Shown here piece after piece: positions 45,125 to 56,129 of a stretch of 64,000 nt of DNA. This DNA comes from Toxotes chatareus (lineage: Eukaryota > Chordata > Actinopteri > Toxotidae). Under the pieces are notes generated by a model, which was not told the origin of the DNA, did not search any database, and saw only the letters and a list, made by a program, of their open reading frames with translations. The DNA lies in NCBI GenBank assembly GCA_016801885.1, contig JAFBJY010001480.1, forward strand, positions 62,001-126,000, read 5' to 3'. A program made the position numbers and the translations under genes. Positions within the stretch are counted from its first letter, which is position 1, and each line of letters starts with the position of its first letter.

Positions 45125-46819
45125 CTAAACATCATCTTCATCATCATCATCATTAAAAGGAGGAATCCAATCAGTGGGGTTTTCAACATCTGACAGGAGA
45201 TGGGTCTCAGCCAGAGAGGCCATCTGGTGTGTGATTGACCTATCAATAGACCTTACAATGAGACTTCTAATGCAGGGAATAATACAACATCCAATCAGAC
45301 TGAACACACTTGCACCAATAAGTATACCAGTGATAGCAGATACGATAATTGACTTCCATTTACCAAACTTACTGTCAAACCAGTCCATCATCCATGTGTC
45401 AGTACCTGCATTGTTTTTAACTCTACCGTAAGGGCTTCTAATTTGGTCAGTGCCCGTGTAAAGCTACCATTGGAGGCCGTATTGTTGGGAATGAATGTAC
45501 AACAGGATTCTCCAAACATAACGCAAATGCCACCTCTTTCAGCCAGCAACATGTCCAGTGCTATACGATTTTGCCAAGCTATTAGGGACGTGGCATGTAG
45601 TTGTTCTCCTAGGGCTTTAAAGGAGTCTCTAGTGTAGTTGAAAAAACGCTGTTGATTGTAATAGATATAATTGATCCAGTCGACATTTTTGTTCATCGTT
45701 ACCCAGATAAAAATGGATTCAAACCCTGCGGCTATTGAATTTCTAGCCTTAAATTCATTAGGCACACCACGGGGAACGCCAATCTCATCAATGTATATGT
45801 TAGGGTCCATTCCAAATACATCTCGCGTCTGCGGTGACGGTCAGTGACTGCAAGGAACCTTTGTTCAGGAATGACAACAATTTCCTGTACCAGCATTACA
45901 TGACCACACAAACCTGTCCAATTGAAAGGCAGGACAGAACGCAATTTATTATCTCCACAAACCCAGAAAACATCAGGAACTGGATAGATTTGCTTACCTA
46001 TCCACTCGTACCATACCAGGGCTTGCAGTTGTTTTTTATTCAGGACAAAGTCGCTAGAGATGTTCTTTTGTGCCACGACAATTTGAGTACAGGGCCCGTC
46101 CAATTTCCGACGGACTGGTTACCAGTGGGGCGATAATAACAGACAATGTGTGTGTTGTTTAAAGGTGGTGGAGCTGTCCTTGTGGGCGGCGGGAGTCTTC
46201 CTGCAGTGGATCCTAGATTACATGAGGACCAAGAGGAGGCTCTAGAGCGGGCTCCTCGAGCTAGTAAACAGTCGTGCCTACACAGATTAGTACTGGTGGA
46301 AACACAATCATCTCCTTCAAACGGAATACCTATCATAAGCAATCTGGGTCTGCCTGCTGCACACATAAAACAGGACGTATTACCTCCATACAGTTGTTGA
46401 GCTGTGAAATTTAGCCATGATGTCCACAGATTAGTTTCATATAAACCAACAGAGCGTGGAGTGCGCATGTGCGCTCGGAATTGTGACACATTAGGATGTA
46501 CACTGGTTAGGTTATGAACATTAGCTGGTGGTGTATGATGTGTGAAAAAAATAACAAATACCACAAATACAGCTAAAAGTATAAGTAAAGCTGTTGAACC
46601 TCTGAGACCGCACCATCCTGGCCCCTGAAGGGATGCCATGGTCTGGGCTCCATTGTTGCTCTTGTTGGTGACACGGAGCTTGTGGTCGCCGTTGGAGCTT
46701 GGCACGCTACTGGTGGAGGAGGGGCGCTTTTCACCCCTCACTCTTATATTGCAGATGGTTCCAACGCAGCTGCAGGTCAGGGGCAGCGCGCCGCGGTACA
46801 CCCCAGTTGTCTTCCTCAA
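45125..46819 (-). pseudogene. ERV env region, frame-broken
   Basis: Four minus-strand frames (46040-46819, 45732-46103, 45388-45810, 45125-45391) cover env. The surface-protein part has a hydrophobic segment (ALLILLAVFVVFVIFF) and a CFMC motif. The transmembrane part has ICVMFGESCC, a CX6CC motif as in gamma-type envelopes with a covalent SU-TM link, and near its end a membrane anchor (IIVSAITGILIGASVF). It ends in a short acidic tail. Frame changes at about 46070, 45770 and 45390 prevent a full-length product as read. Confidence 0.82.
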
Positions 46820-46908
46820 CGTCTAGATGAGTCAATTGTATTCTTAAACCATTATTCTGGGTCTAGAGGTGAATTTGTGTCAGCTCCTCAGCTTTAGTCC
46901 CCTGGTGT

Positions 46909-47862
46909 CTAGATGTCGGCTGTTGGTTCAGGAACCTGTTTGCAGTGGCTGGCGTGTACCCATGCGGCCTTCTCCGCAACCTTTACAGCTGTCTCAGTGG
47001 TCAGCAGAACCTGGAACGGGCCCTGGAATCGCCTTTGTTTCCAGTGACGGCGTCTGTGATCTTTAATGAGAACCCAATCTCCAGGCTGTAAGTTGTGGAG
47101 GACTGCTGTGGCTGCAGATGGCAGGGCACTCTTCACCTGTGAATGCAATGCTGACAAGGTTGTAGACAAGTTGGCACAGTATCTCAACATAGCATCATCA
47201 CATGCACCTGTGGTAAGGGGAGGATGCCTAACTGGACCTACACCTGTCTGAGGGGGTCTGCCAAACAAGATTTCAAATGGACTCAAACCATGTTTATTTC
47301 TGATTTAGCGTGCGCATGTGGAAAAGCACCAGTGGAAGTGCTTTAACCCACGAAAGACCAGTTTCATCACAACATTTAGCAAGTTTTGCTTTAATGGTGC
47401 CATTTTCTCTTTCAACAGCACCTGCACTCTGTGGATGATATGAACAATGATGACGTATGTCAAACCCAAGATAGTCTGACACTTCTTTCAGGGCCTGGTT
47501 GACAAAACCTGGTCCATTGTCACTGCTGATGACTGAAGGAATTCCCCACCTAGGAATAATTTCAGTTAGCAGTGCTTTAGCCACAGCTCCAGCATCCTGT
47601 TTGGAAGAGGGAAAACTTCAACCCATTTGCTGAACATGTCAACAATTACAAGACAGTATCTTTTCCCTTCACTTGGTGTTAGTTCAATGAAATCCATCAT
47701 TAAATGATCAAAAGGTTTGTCAGGTGGTGGATGACCAGCAGGTGGCATATGAATAGCCCCTGATGCATTGTTGGATGCACAAATTAGGCATTTCCTGCAA
47801 AAATCCTGTGCAAAAGTTGAAAAACCACGTGTATACCAAGATGAATTAACAGCAGCACACAT
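46909..47862 (-). pseudogene. ERV integrase region, frame-broken
   Basis: Three minus-strand frames. 47566-47862 has the zinc-domain end (CRKCLIC) and DFIELTPSEG with the first catalytic Asp. 47294-47584 has ISSDNGPGF (second Asp) and GAVERENG (catalytic Glu). 46909-47286 has MSPFEILFGRPP and the C-terminal domain (WKQRRFQGPF). Frames switch near 47575 and 47290. All three catalytic acids are present. Confidence 0.85.
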
Positions 47863-49745
47863 TCCCCTTTGCCCACGTGGTCTCTTCCATGGGACAGTTT
47901 AGCATAACAGTGAAAAGAGCACGTGGCAAACAAGGTTTGTTATCTGGACCCATCCACACTGAGTCCCTAAATGTGGCACCTGATTTTGACCACATGGTGC
48001 GCTCTTGAGGAGTGGAAAGAGACTGCAGAACAGAAACATCAGCAGATGAGCAAGTATCAGAAGTGTTAGACAACATCAAACAGTTAACTGTGAAAGGTGA
48101 ACCAGACAATGCTGCAGCTTTAGCTGCTGCGTCTGCTGCAGCATTTCCTGTAGAAATAGAGTCAGAACTGTTAGTGTGAGCTTCACATTTAATCACAGAG
48201 ATAGATGCTGGAAGGAGGATGGCATCTAGCAATGCAGACACAAGTTTGTGGTGTGAGATGGGCTTGCCAGAAGATGTAAGAAATCCTCTATGTCGCCAGA
48301 GGGCCCCAAAATCGTGCACCACTCCAAACGCATAACGCGAGTCTGTGTAAATATTCACAGTTTTACCTGAAGCCAGTTTACAGGCTTCAGTAAGAGCTAC
48401 TAAGTTCTGCAGCTTGTGCTGAAAAGTGTGGTGGCAGTTTGCCACTGAGCAAATTGTCATGTGGTGTCACTACTGCAAAACCCACTTGAGCAGCACCTGT
48501 GTCCACGTTGCGAGACGCCGAACCATCCACAAACAGCTCCATGTCTGCATTTGGTATGGGCTGCGTAGAAAGATCTGGTCTGGGTGTGCAAACTTCATCA
48601 AGAATCTGAAGACAGTCATGTGGCTCTCCATCTGCTGCAGTTGGGAGAAGAGTTGCTGGATTAAGTACACTGCATCTTTTAACAGTAATGTTAGGCATAT
48701 CAAGCAAAGTAGTGTGATATCTTAACCAGCGCTGTGCAGAGAGATGAGAGGTTTTCTGTGTGTGCAGAATATGAGCAACAGCATGAGGAACCATGAGTGT
48801 CAAATCTCCATAACCCACAATGTCACGTGATGCAACCACAGCCTTCTCTGCTGCAGCTACAGCACGCAGACAGAGAGGGAGACCAGCAGCAACAGGATCA
48901 AGCTTGGTGGAAAAATAAGCTACAGGTCTCAGTCTACCCCATGTTCCTGTGTCAAAACAGAGGTCATGTATCCGTCCTTCTGGTCAACAAACTGAGTAAA
49001 GGGAAGGTCAGGGTTTGGCAGTCCCAGTGTGGGAGCAGCCTGCAAAGAAGCCTTTAAGTCAGTAAAGGCTTTGTCAGTGTGGTCAGTCCAAGTCAGTTTG
49101 TCATGTGCACAAAGATTGTTACCATGAATCATGGAAGAGAGGTGCCTCTCTCTCTGAATAGTTTGGGATCCACTGTCTGCAATATGACGTCATGCCTAAG
49201 AAACTCATCATTTGCTTTTTGGTGATTGGTTTTGGTACAGATTGAACTGCTTCAATACGTTTGGGAGAGAGAGATTTGCCCTCTGCTGTGATCACATGTC
49301 CCAAATATGTAACACAAGTCTGAGCAAACTGCAGTTTTGACAAGCTAGCTTTATGGCCATTATTTGCTAGATGTTTTAGCAATGCTATTGTATCTGTTTT
49401 ACATGCTTCCTGTGATGGACTACAAATCATCAAATCATCAACATACTGTAACAAAACAGAGCCTAGAGGCAAATGGAGGCTCTGTAAATTGTCACGCAGT
49501 GCACTGTGGAATACTCCAGGACTTTCTGAATATCCCTGTGGACAGCGAGTCCAAGTGTAGCCCTTACCATCGAAAGAAAATGCAAACCAGAATTGACTGT
49601 CTGGATGAACGGGAACGGAGAAAAAAGCATTTGTGAGATCAATGACAGAAAAATGAGTGGCATTAGGTGGAATTAACAACAAAATTGTATGTGGATTTGA
49701 AACTTGGGGCGCCCGCGGATGTATTGCAGCATTTACTGCTTGCAA
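47846..49745 (-). pseudogene. ERV reverse transcriptase / RNase H region, frame-broken
   Basis: 49119-49745 carries the RT palm: FSVIDLTNAFF (motif A, Asp36), RCPQGYSESP (motif B) and LLQYVDDLM (YVDD at residues 101-104), then FLGMTSYCRQWI. 48929-49132 and 48387-48839 continue through the connection into RNase H (ELFVDGSASRN). 47846-48460 has IYTDSRYAFGVV and ISTGNAAAD. Frames change near 49125, 48900 and 48440. Confidence 0.88.
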
Positions 49746-51304
49746 ATCTTGTACAAATCGCCACTCAGTGGGTTGATCTGCGTCTCGGATTTTCTTAACT
49801 GGAAAAATTGGTGTTCTGACAGGGGAGTCATCGACGGAACTATAACTCCAGCCTTTAAAAGTGAATCAAAAACAGGCCTGATACCTTTTAGCGCTTCTGG
49901 TTTCAATGGATATTGTTTCATGCATGGTCTGTAATCTGATTTTGGGTGAACTACAAGAGGTGTGGCTCCCTCAATAAGCCCCACGTCATATTTGTGACGC
50001 GCCCACAAACAGGGCGGCACCTCAGATAGTTCAGCCATGTCAACTGATGTGTCGTGTGAAAGCATGCAAGGTGTAGTGTGTGTATTAGGAATCAAACAAA
50101 TTGTTCTGTCGACAAAGGCAGTAGATGTAAGTTTTGTTTTATATACATCACCCCTTTCTCTGTACAGTGTTCTGGGATCCCCATTTATGGGCCTGAAATC
50201 AGAGAGGGTCTGTTGTCTGTGGAGCCATGGTCCCATTTCCTGCCATGTCCAGTGGGCAGGTTTCGCCAATGACACGTGTGGAGACACACCATCAAACAGT
50301 TCATCTTGTGAATGAGAGAGAGATACAGAGACAGCAGCAGCCTTCTTTGTCCAATAAATACATGTCATATTCAATTTCTCCACTTCAAGTGGCTTTCTGT
50401 TCCAAACTTTCTCAAACCTTTCATCTGACCCTTCTGAAACATGTGCTGTGCAGTGTAGTGAATCAGGTGACATGTAATCAGTTACTTCTGTGCAATGTGT
50501 GTGTGCAAATGAAGTGAGTTGTGATGAGACTGAACCAACACCTGACAGCAGAAACCACTCATAAACATACAACAGAGAATCTGGGCTGTATTTAACCATT
50601 TGTGTGATTTGAGGCGCTTTTGAGACCATTATGCCATCTGGACTTGAAGTTAGGATTATGCCAAAATGACACATAAGATCTCTGCCCATTAAATTGATTG
50701 GACAGTGATCTGACAGCAAAAATGAATGTTTAACAGTGGAATCATCTAAAGTACATGACAATGGCATGGTGTAGGGCTCCATAATGGGAATTCCCCCTGC
50801 TCCCACAGTCCTGCACGTCCTACCACTTTTCTTTGGAGGTTTTAGTAGCGCTGTTGATTTCAAAACAGACAACGTTATGCCTGAATCCACCAGGAATGTA
50901 ACTGATTGTCCAGCTATTGTCAGCGTTAATTCTGGTAACTTTTTGTATCCTGGTTCATTCTCACAATACATAGTGAAAGAGAGACAATCAGCTCTGCATG
51001 CATTAACCTTAGCTTCAATATATTTGATAGCAAACAGTACTTTTTCATGATCATTTAAATATTGAGACTCACCCCATGTTGTGTTGTGTGTGTGTGTTGA
51101 CTGGTCCGTCACCGGCGTCCGCCCCCCGCCTCCGCCCTCAGTCTGATGGAGGAAAAGACGGCATGTCGTTCCCTTTTGGGCTTTGGGACAGTCTTTACGC
51201 CAGTGTCCTCGCTGGCCACACAAATAACAAACATCTGGATCATATGGTTGTCTTTGGCTGCTCGGAGCACCTCTGCCTCGTCCCTCGCCCACGTCTTCTG
51301 CCAT
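49733..51304 (-). pseudogene. ERV nucleocapsid-protease and start of RT
   Basis: One open frame of 523 codons. A single knuckle CYLCGQRGHWRKDC (residues 26-39) is followed without a stop by the protease, FLVDSG at residues 137-142 and LMGRDL at 205-210. The third active-site residue is Ile (DSGI) instead of the usual Ala/Thr, which may impair activity. The frame then enters RT (PLVVHPKSDYRPC, YPLKPEALKGI) and shifts near 49830. The seamless NC-protease frame suggests a single gag-pro frame rather than a stop-codon readthrough at NC. Confidence 0.85.
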
Positions 51305-51355
51305 GTCCTCTGCTCCTGCCTCTGTCAGTCAGTCCTGTCATGGCTTGATACATAG

Positions 51356-52739
51356 TCAGCTGAGCTTCTTCCAGTTTCTTCTGACGAGCTCCTTTGTTCT
51401 TCTGCTCTTTTTCATGCAGTTGATCTTCTGCATGTTCAGCATATTGCAGTATGTCCTGTAGACATGCTGTTTTCCACAGATGCAGGTCTTCTTTACTCCA
51501 GCTGCTATTTCTGGTTTCATACGTCCCAGAAAATGTTCCTTCAGGTGGACCTCATAAGGTTGAAGCGGGTTTACTCCCATCTCCCCCTCGTCAGCCCACT
51601 GTGTATGTCGAAAGCAGCAGTGAGACGTGCCAGAAAAAGCGCTGCATGACTCAGTGGATCCCTGTAACAGGGAGGTAATGTTTGACAGATTCATTCTCAT
51701 AGGAAAAGCTGTTTTACATGCATTGATCAGCTCAGTCACTGCAGTTTTGAAGTGCACATTGCTCTCAGCTTGCCAGTCAGGTTCGGTCAATCGTGAGACC
51801 CATTCTGGCATCTGTGAAGAAGTCAGAGATCTTATGAAAGTCATGTTTCAACATTTTGCTCATCAGCCGTCTCAGTTCTGTCATTGTTGGTCTGTATTCT
51901 TTAACAAACTGCAACAACTGTCTCTCAAACTGAGTCAAATTGTCAACTGGGCTGCAGACATGGGCCATGGCTTCTGCAATGTCTTCATCAGTCCAGGGTC
52001 TGAATACCAGTATTGGACCTGAGGCTCCAGCTGCCTCCAGCATTGGAAAAGCCCCCACTCCTTTTTGGGCCGCCAGTGCTTTTCCCTTCAGCCTGTCTGA
52101 TTGTCTTATGGGTGTAGGCAGAGATGGAGTCGATATCTTTGGTTTAACCGAATCCTCCTTTTCAAAGGTTGATTCAGGCTTTTCCCAGGCTTTGTCTGCG
52201 GGGCTGTGGGGCCGCTGTCAGGACCTTCTTCCCCAGCTGCCTCTCCGATGCCGTCTCCTGGGACAGGGGCGTAAGGAGGGGGTGGAGTCCAGGTCGGGAT
52301 CCAGCCGGAATGGATTTTGTGATTTTGTACCTCGGACAAGGAAGGATACAATGTGTTAGTGTGTTCAGGTTTTTTGTCCTCTTTTTGTGTCTGTGCTCCT
52401 AATCTTCTCCTTCTTTCCCTCTCCTCTGCCTCTTTTCTCCACATGCTATATGCCTTCCAGTCTGCTTTAAACTGTTCATGCTTCTCTCGTTTACGTTTGG
52501 ACAAAGCTGCATGCTGCTCTGCACTTTTTTTTTTTTTTTTCTTTTGCCTCCAAACATGTCTTCAGTTGGTCTAATTGTCTCAGGCTAAAGCTGCCATTTC
52601 CTGGAAACCCCAAATCAACCCACTGTTTAAACTGATTCATGCTTTCAGGATTTTTCTCAATCATCAATTTTATTATTGGTGGGAGAATTTTGGGAGTTGG
52701 CTCCACATCGGACTTCACCTTACTCTGACTTTTACCCAT
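51356..52739 (-). pseudogene. ERV gag region, frame-broken
   Basis: It starts MGKSQSKV at 52739 (Gly2 and downstream Ser, a likely myristoylation signal). The matrix frame ends at 52491 next to a poly(T) run (about 52527-52540). The next frame (52106-52504) has a Lys/Arg-rich stretch and PPPPYAPV, a PPxY late-domain motif. 51777-52058 and 51356-51844 carry capsid (PWTDEDIAEAMAHV; FERQLLQFV). Frames change near 52500, 52090, 51810 and 51500. Confidence 0.82.
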
Positions 52740-53081
52740 CCTTTATCTCTGATTATTTTGTCTCTTGTATTCACAGAATAAACTGGTCCACTTTTTCAAG
52801 CAGATACACCAGAAACTCTCAAATACTACAATAATAACCAAGACACGTCTGTCTGCAAGTACTTATGCGAGAGATATACCGGTTTAATTTCCTGATTAAC
52901 TCTGCAAACTCTCACAAGCAACATCAAAACACTTCTCACCGTGTGCGATTCTTTCCCTTTAAATCCTTTGGGATTGGAGCGATGACGGGCTCCGTCTGAG
53001 GACACACTTCTCACCCACAGGAGGAATCTTTCTTTGCAGCCGGCTTTCTGTCTTTCCAACAGAGTCCAGATCACACGTCCA

Positions 53082-53099
53082 ATCCCATCCTCGTCGCCA
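53082..53099 (-). other. ERV primer-binding site, tRNA-Ser type
   Basis: Minus strand TGGCGACGAGGATGGGAT lies 4 nt after the 5' LTR. It is complementary to the 3' end of serine tRNA (GCU), which ends CCTCGTCGCCA. The match covers all 18 bases as I remember that tRNA. Confidence 0.8.
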
Positions 53100-53103
53100 A
53101 GTT

Positions 53104-53616
53104 TGTGGTGGAAGAACACTTTCCACCTGATGAGAAGTGAAATAAAATTCCTTAGACAATCTTTGTCTTTTGAGGTTTTATTACAAAATAAAGTTTACAG
53201 AGTAATCAATTTCTGCAGAAAGGACAGAGCTCACGCAGCAACACCATGCTACAGAGGTCTGACCCCGAGCTCCATGTTCCCAGGGCTTTTAATGTCTCTT
53301 TCTCACATACCAGGATTGCAGGGATGGCAGGGAAAGAATACAAGCTCGAGGTCAAGTGATAAAATTAATGAGCAACTGAGATAAAGTGTAAGTTATGCTC
53401 AGAGACACCGGACAGCAACAAAGATAAAGAATAGACAGTCTTTGTCCAAGACATAAGCAGGTGTCCTCACAAGGCACAATGAACAGCATACTCAGCAGAT
53501 TAGGTCACTTCAGGTCAAGTTATATGTACTTCACACAGGATTGAATATACGAGTTTATGAGAATATACGAGTGTATGATAAGAGAATATATGGCTATATG
53601 ATAAATTGGCATTACA
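53104..53616 (-). repeat. ERV 5' LTR
   Basis: 513 bp, identical by eye to 44420-44932. Flanked outside by TGACT (53617-53621). Confidence 0.93.
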
Positions 53617-54663
53617 TGACTGAAGGTAGATCCCAAAGGAGTTTGGAGGTCAGAGGTCAAAGGACAACGTCATTATGACCATATTTATGTTTTCCTTGGA
53701 AAAGCGATATCTTAAGAACCCTTTGAGGAATTGTCTTCAAACTTTGCACAAATGTTTGACTGTTACTCAAGGATGCACTGATTTGACTTTGGAGGTCAGA
53801 GGTCAAAGGTCGACTGTGACCTTAATGCAAATGTGCCTGAGAATGTGTTATGGCAACATGGCGCCCACGGGAGCCGGCTCCACGGCGTCATCAGCGCGCT
53901 ACAGACGCTCATCCTGATGCGGTTTTTATCGCCGCTGGTGACTTTAACCAGCGCAATCTAAGGACTGTATTCCCTAAATACTATCAACACGTGGACATTC
54001 CCACGCGTGAAAGAAACACACTGGATCACGTCTATAGCAACATACACTCAGACCACATCTCATTGTTCCTGTACCCGGCCCACAGACAGAGACTGAAACA
54101 AACAAACCCTGTCACCAAACAAGGTAAACTCTGGACCACAGAGACTGAGAGCACCCTGCAGGACAGCTTTGCTCAGACAGACTGGTATGTGTTTAAAGCT
54201 GCAGCCACTCTGGAGGACTCTTCCGTCACAACAGGATTATGCTGAGTATGTGACCGGGTACATCAGCACTTGTGTTGACAACTTTGTGGCCATCATACAA
54301 GGCAGGAAGTTCCCCAACCGGAAGCCCTGGATAAACAGTCAGGTACGCCACATGCTACGTGCTTTGTCCATTGCATTTAGATCAGGCAGTGAGACAGAGT
54401 ACAAAGCTGTGAAGTATGGACTGAGGAAAGTCATTACAGCAGCCAAGAGACAGTACAGAGACAAACTGGACGGCTTCTACTCTATTGCTGACTCCGGGCG
54501 GATGTGGCAAGGTTTCTGAGTGATGTTCTTCAGAATTTGCACATATTATCACTGCTTGTCAAAGATGGAGTCAATATGTATTGGAGGTCAGAGTTCAAAG
54601 ATCAAAGGTCAAGGCCACTGTGATCTTGTGTAAGTTTTGCTTGTGAACACCCAACACTGGCCT
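53617..54663 (+). repeat. Dispersed GGTCAAAGGTC repeat with LINE endonuclease fragment, copy 2
   Basis: 53620-53850 and 54520-54663 are a fish repeat rich in GGAGGTCAGAGGTCAAAGG. Between them, 53874-54519 is the LINE endonuclease fragment (GDFNQRNLRTVFPKYY, HSDHISLF, RKPWINSQVRHML). 53874-54663 matches 36266-37064 nearly base for base, so the block was duplicated within the locus. Confidence 0.75.
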
Positions 54664-54760
54664 TGGGTGTGTGTGTGTGTCCTCAGTGAAGTGTATCAGT
54701 CTCTGCAGTAGCTTCCAGCTGCAGCAGTCACTTCAGTTTCTGTTCAGTCTGACTGAGGGA

Positions 54761-54788
54761 AGTTTTTGTACGACGCTTTTTCACTGTG
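54761..54788 (-). promoter_or_regulatory. V segment D recombination signal, 12-bp spacer
   Basis: CACAGTG (54782-54788), 12-bp spacer (54770-54781), nonamer ACAAAAACT (54761-54769; last base differs from the sister copies). Confidence 0.9.
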
Positions 54789-55112
54789 TGAACAACCACT
54801 GACTGTTGATAACATGAAAACTCTGACAGTAGTAAACCGCTGCATCTTCAGCCTGGACTCCACTGATGGTCAGAGTGAAGTCAGAGTTTGATCCACTGCC
54901 TGTAAAATGAGCTGGAATCCCTGATTCTCGAGTGGAAGCAGCATAAATAAGCTGTTTAGGTTTGTCTCCATCTCTCTGTTGGTACCAGGCTAAATAGCGT
55001 TTTGGGCTGCTATAATAAACGTTCTGACTGGTTCTACAGCTGATGGTGACGGAGCCTCCCAGAGCAGAGCTCACTGCTCCAGGCTGAGTCACTGTGACCT
55101 GTCCTCTGGACT
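54789..55112 (-). CDS. Immunoglobulin light-chain V segment D (intact)
   Basis: V exon of the QVTVTQPG subfamily with TISCRTSQNVYYSS, YLAWYQQRDGDKPKQLIY, SGSNSDFTLTISGVQ and AVYYCQSFH, ending NSQWLFTQ at the heptamer. No stops; same 324-bp length as V segment C. Differences from V-C cluster in CDR1, CDR2 and CDR3, as expected for germline V genes. It lies 14 kb downstream of J on the minus strand, with the retrovirus between. Joining would invert that interval. Confidence 0.93.
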
Positions 55113-55219
55113 CTGAGGACACAGAGATACAAACATAAAGCAGCGTCAGCGTTTAGTCGGCTTCATGTCAGAGGGACGGATGTTGATAGAGGAGAGGAGT
55201 TTGATTTTCTGGACTTTAC

Positions 55220-55271
55220 CTGTGAAGCAGCAGCAGAGGACAGTCCAGATGAGGACGGAGATCAAAGTCAT
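55220..55271 (-). CDS. Leader exon of V segment D
   Basis: It encodes MTLISVLIWTVLCCCFT, same as V-C. Upstream boxes on the minus strand are CTTTGCAT (55390-55397) and GTTTATAG (55351-55358). Confidence 0.87.
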
Positions 55272-55700
55272 GTTTTGGATCAGGAGGATTTCTGTGGCTT
55301 GTGTTGTCATGAAGGACAGCTGTCAGTCATCCAGTCTTCAAGTCTCAGGACTATAAACTCTCCCAGAGCACTGGAGCATGGTGCTACTGATGCAAAGTGG
55401 TTTTATGGAAATGCTCTGACTGACTCCAGCAGAGACGTTTTTTTTTTTTTTTTTTTTACTGGCACAGTTTTGCATGAACAATTAATGTGAAGAGAAAAGT
55501 GAAAAAGTTTGTGGTATGAGGTTAAAAAAAAAATCAGGATTTAAAGGTTGTACAGTTTCATGCACTTTTTATGTCTCCACCTCAGTGATAGCCAAGTCTG
55601 ATGGCATGATCCTTTCAGGCTGTCCGTCTGCTGGAGTAAAGTTTAGGTCATTGCCCTCTGTAAAACTGGCACATGGCAACGGACATAATAAAGATGGAAT

Positions 55701-56118
55701 TGTCAAGGCTGAGGTAAGTAGTTGAGAGGACACAGGCGCAGAGTCAGAGTTCAGGAGTATCAATACGGTTTAATCAGTCCAGGCTCGGTTCACAGAAAGT
55801 CAGTCCACGAAGACAGAGGTACAACAAGGGATAGGCAGCTCGAGGTCCAAACAAATCACGGCAGAGGTCATACACAATAATCACACAGAAACGAACGCTT
55901 GAAAGCTTGGTCGGAACACGACGAACACACAAGACAATCTGGCGACGAGTGCAGGGAGGACGGGGACTTAAATACATCAGGGGGAGGAGAGACAATTACA
56001 CACAGGTGAAACACATTAAGGAGGGGAGGGCAATCAGGAGGTTGAAGGAGCACACGAGGAGAGGGAAGTCAAGACACCTGGAACGAGACCGCCCTGGCTC
56101 CCAGGGCGAAACCTGACA
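55701..56118 (-). repeat. Gypsy 3' LTR
   Basis: 418 bp. Compared with the other LTR it lacks about 84 bp near 56090. Confidence 0.9.
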
Positions 56119-56129
56119 GTTCCCCCTCC

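Larger units (their letters stand above)
44415..53621 (-). mobile_element. Endogenous retrovirus with two LTRs and 5-bp TSD
   Basis: A complete provirus on the minus strand: LTR 53104-53616 (5'), PBS, gag-pro-pol, env, polypurine tract, LTR 44420-44932 (3'). Host DNA TGACT is duplicated at 44415-44419 and 53617-53621. Both LTRs are 513 bp and I could find no difference between them by eye, which implies recent integration. Coding regions nonetheless change frame at least ten times. Gag PPPY, one CCHC knuckle, YVDD RT and a CX6CC transmembrane protein are gamma/epsilon-retrovirus-like features. It lies between V segments C and D of the light-chain locus. Confidence 0.93.

Noticed and set aside
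45834..46400. Plus-strand open frames across the env region
   Set aside because: They are antisense to env, which has clear motifs (CX6CC, membrane anchor); these frames have none.
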